Below are positions 63,950-64,000 of a DNA stretch of 64,000 nucleotides, one piece after another. Source of the stretch: Mayamaea pseudoterrestris (taxonomy: Eukaryota; Bacillariophyta; Bacillariophyceae; Sellaphorales; Sellaphoraceae); the NCBI GenBank assembly GCA_027923505.1, contig BROI01000002.1:124001-188000 (forward strand). The letters are read 5' to 3'. The notes below the pieces were generated by a model. The model saw nothing but the letters and a program-made list of their open reading frames with translations, searched no databases and had not been told where the DNA came from. Position 1 is the first letter of the stretch, and every line of letters begins with the position of its first letter. Made by a program: the position numbers and the translations under genes.

Positions 63950-64000
63950 CACGCACAGATTCACGTACGCCAAACACAGGTTGGCCATTGTGGCTGCCTG

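Overview
This window is nuclear DNA of a compact eukaryotic genome, most likely a diatom or a close ochrophyte relative with a secondary red plastid. Introns are few and short (about 66-160 bp, GT-AG) and genes sit 50-600 bp apart on both strands. Several proteins begin with an ER signal peptide followed by a plastid-type presequence. Examples are a lumenal cyclophilin with an added twin-arginine signal, a plastid NAD(P)-binding-like protein with an A-F cleavage motif, and a TPR protein. Helicase-associated (HA) domain proteins, an Hv1 proton channel and mucin-like secreted proteins fit the same picture. Species cannot be named from the sequence alone.

Layout. 1-6 kb: plastid TPR protein (partial), lumenal cyclophilin, secreted Cys protein, MFS sugar transporter. 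6-10 kb: a centromeric histone H3 (CENP-A type), an N-myristoylated LRR protein, an XTP/ITP phosphatase. 10-21 kb: cohesin SMC3, a membrane cyclophilin-like protein, ribosomal P0, an ATP-grasp enzyme, ribosomal uL23. 21-36 kb: BTB protein, cupin, CMD-like protein, exocyst EXO70, a Golgi-type glycosyltransferase, sterol 14-demethylase CYP51, a sulfotransferase, a plastid protein, and HA protein 1. 37-47 kb: HA protein 2 (four exons), a five-exon SUMO protease, a globin-like protein, the Hv1 channel. 47-64 kb: an Npl4 homologue with a signal peptide, SLX9-like protein, tRNA adenosine deaminase, ribosomal uL11, a UBR4-type E3 ligase, two secreted Cys-rich Thr/Pro-rich proteins, and a large unidentified nuclear protein.

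The genes are mostly independent housekeeping functions, not an operon-like system. Loose themes are chromosome biology (CENP-A, SMC3, SUMO protease), translation (P0, uL23, uL11, SLX9, TadA), secretion and the cell surface (EXO70, glycosyltransferase, sulfotransferase, secreted proteins), and ubiquitin/protein handling (Npl4, UBR4, BTB). I rebuilt multi-exon models by hand for ten genes (TPR, CENP-A, SMC3, uL23, EXO70, CYP51, HA protein 2, SUMO protease, secreted protein, terminal nuclear protein); all their reading phases close.

The non-coding features most worth attention are a long inverted repeat that looks like a MITE (45.5-45.9 kb), a roughly 77-bp-arm hairpin touching the stop codon of HA protein 1, a 44-bp tandem triplet, and a fragment of the BTB gene lying just downstream of uL23. 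I saw no tRNA, rRNA, CRISPR array or virus-like element.
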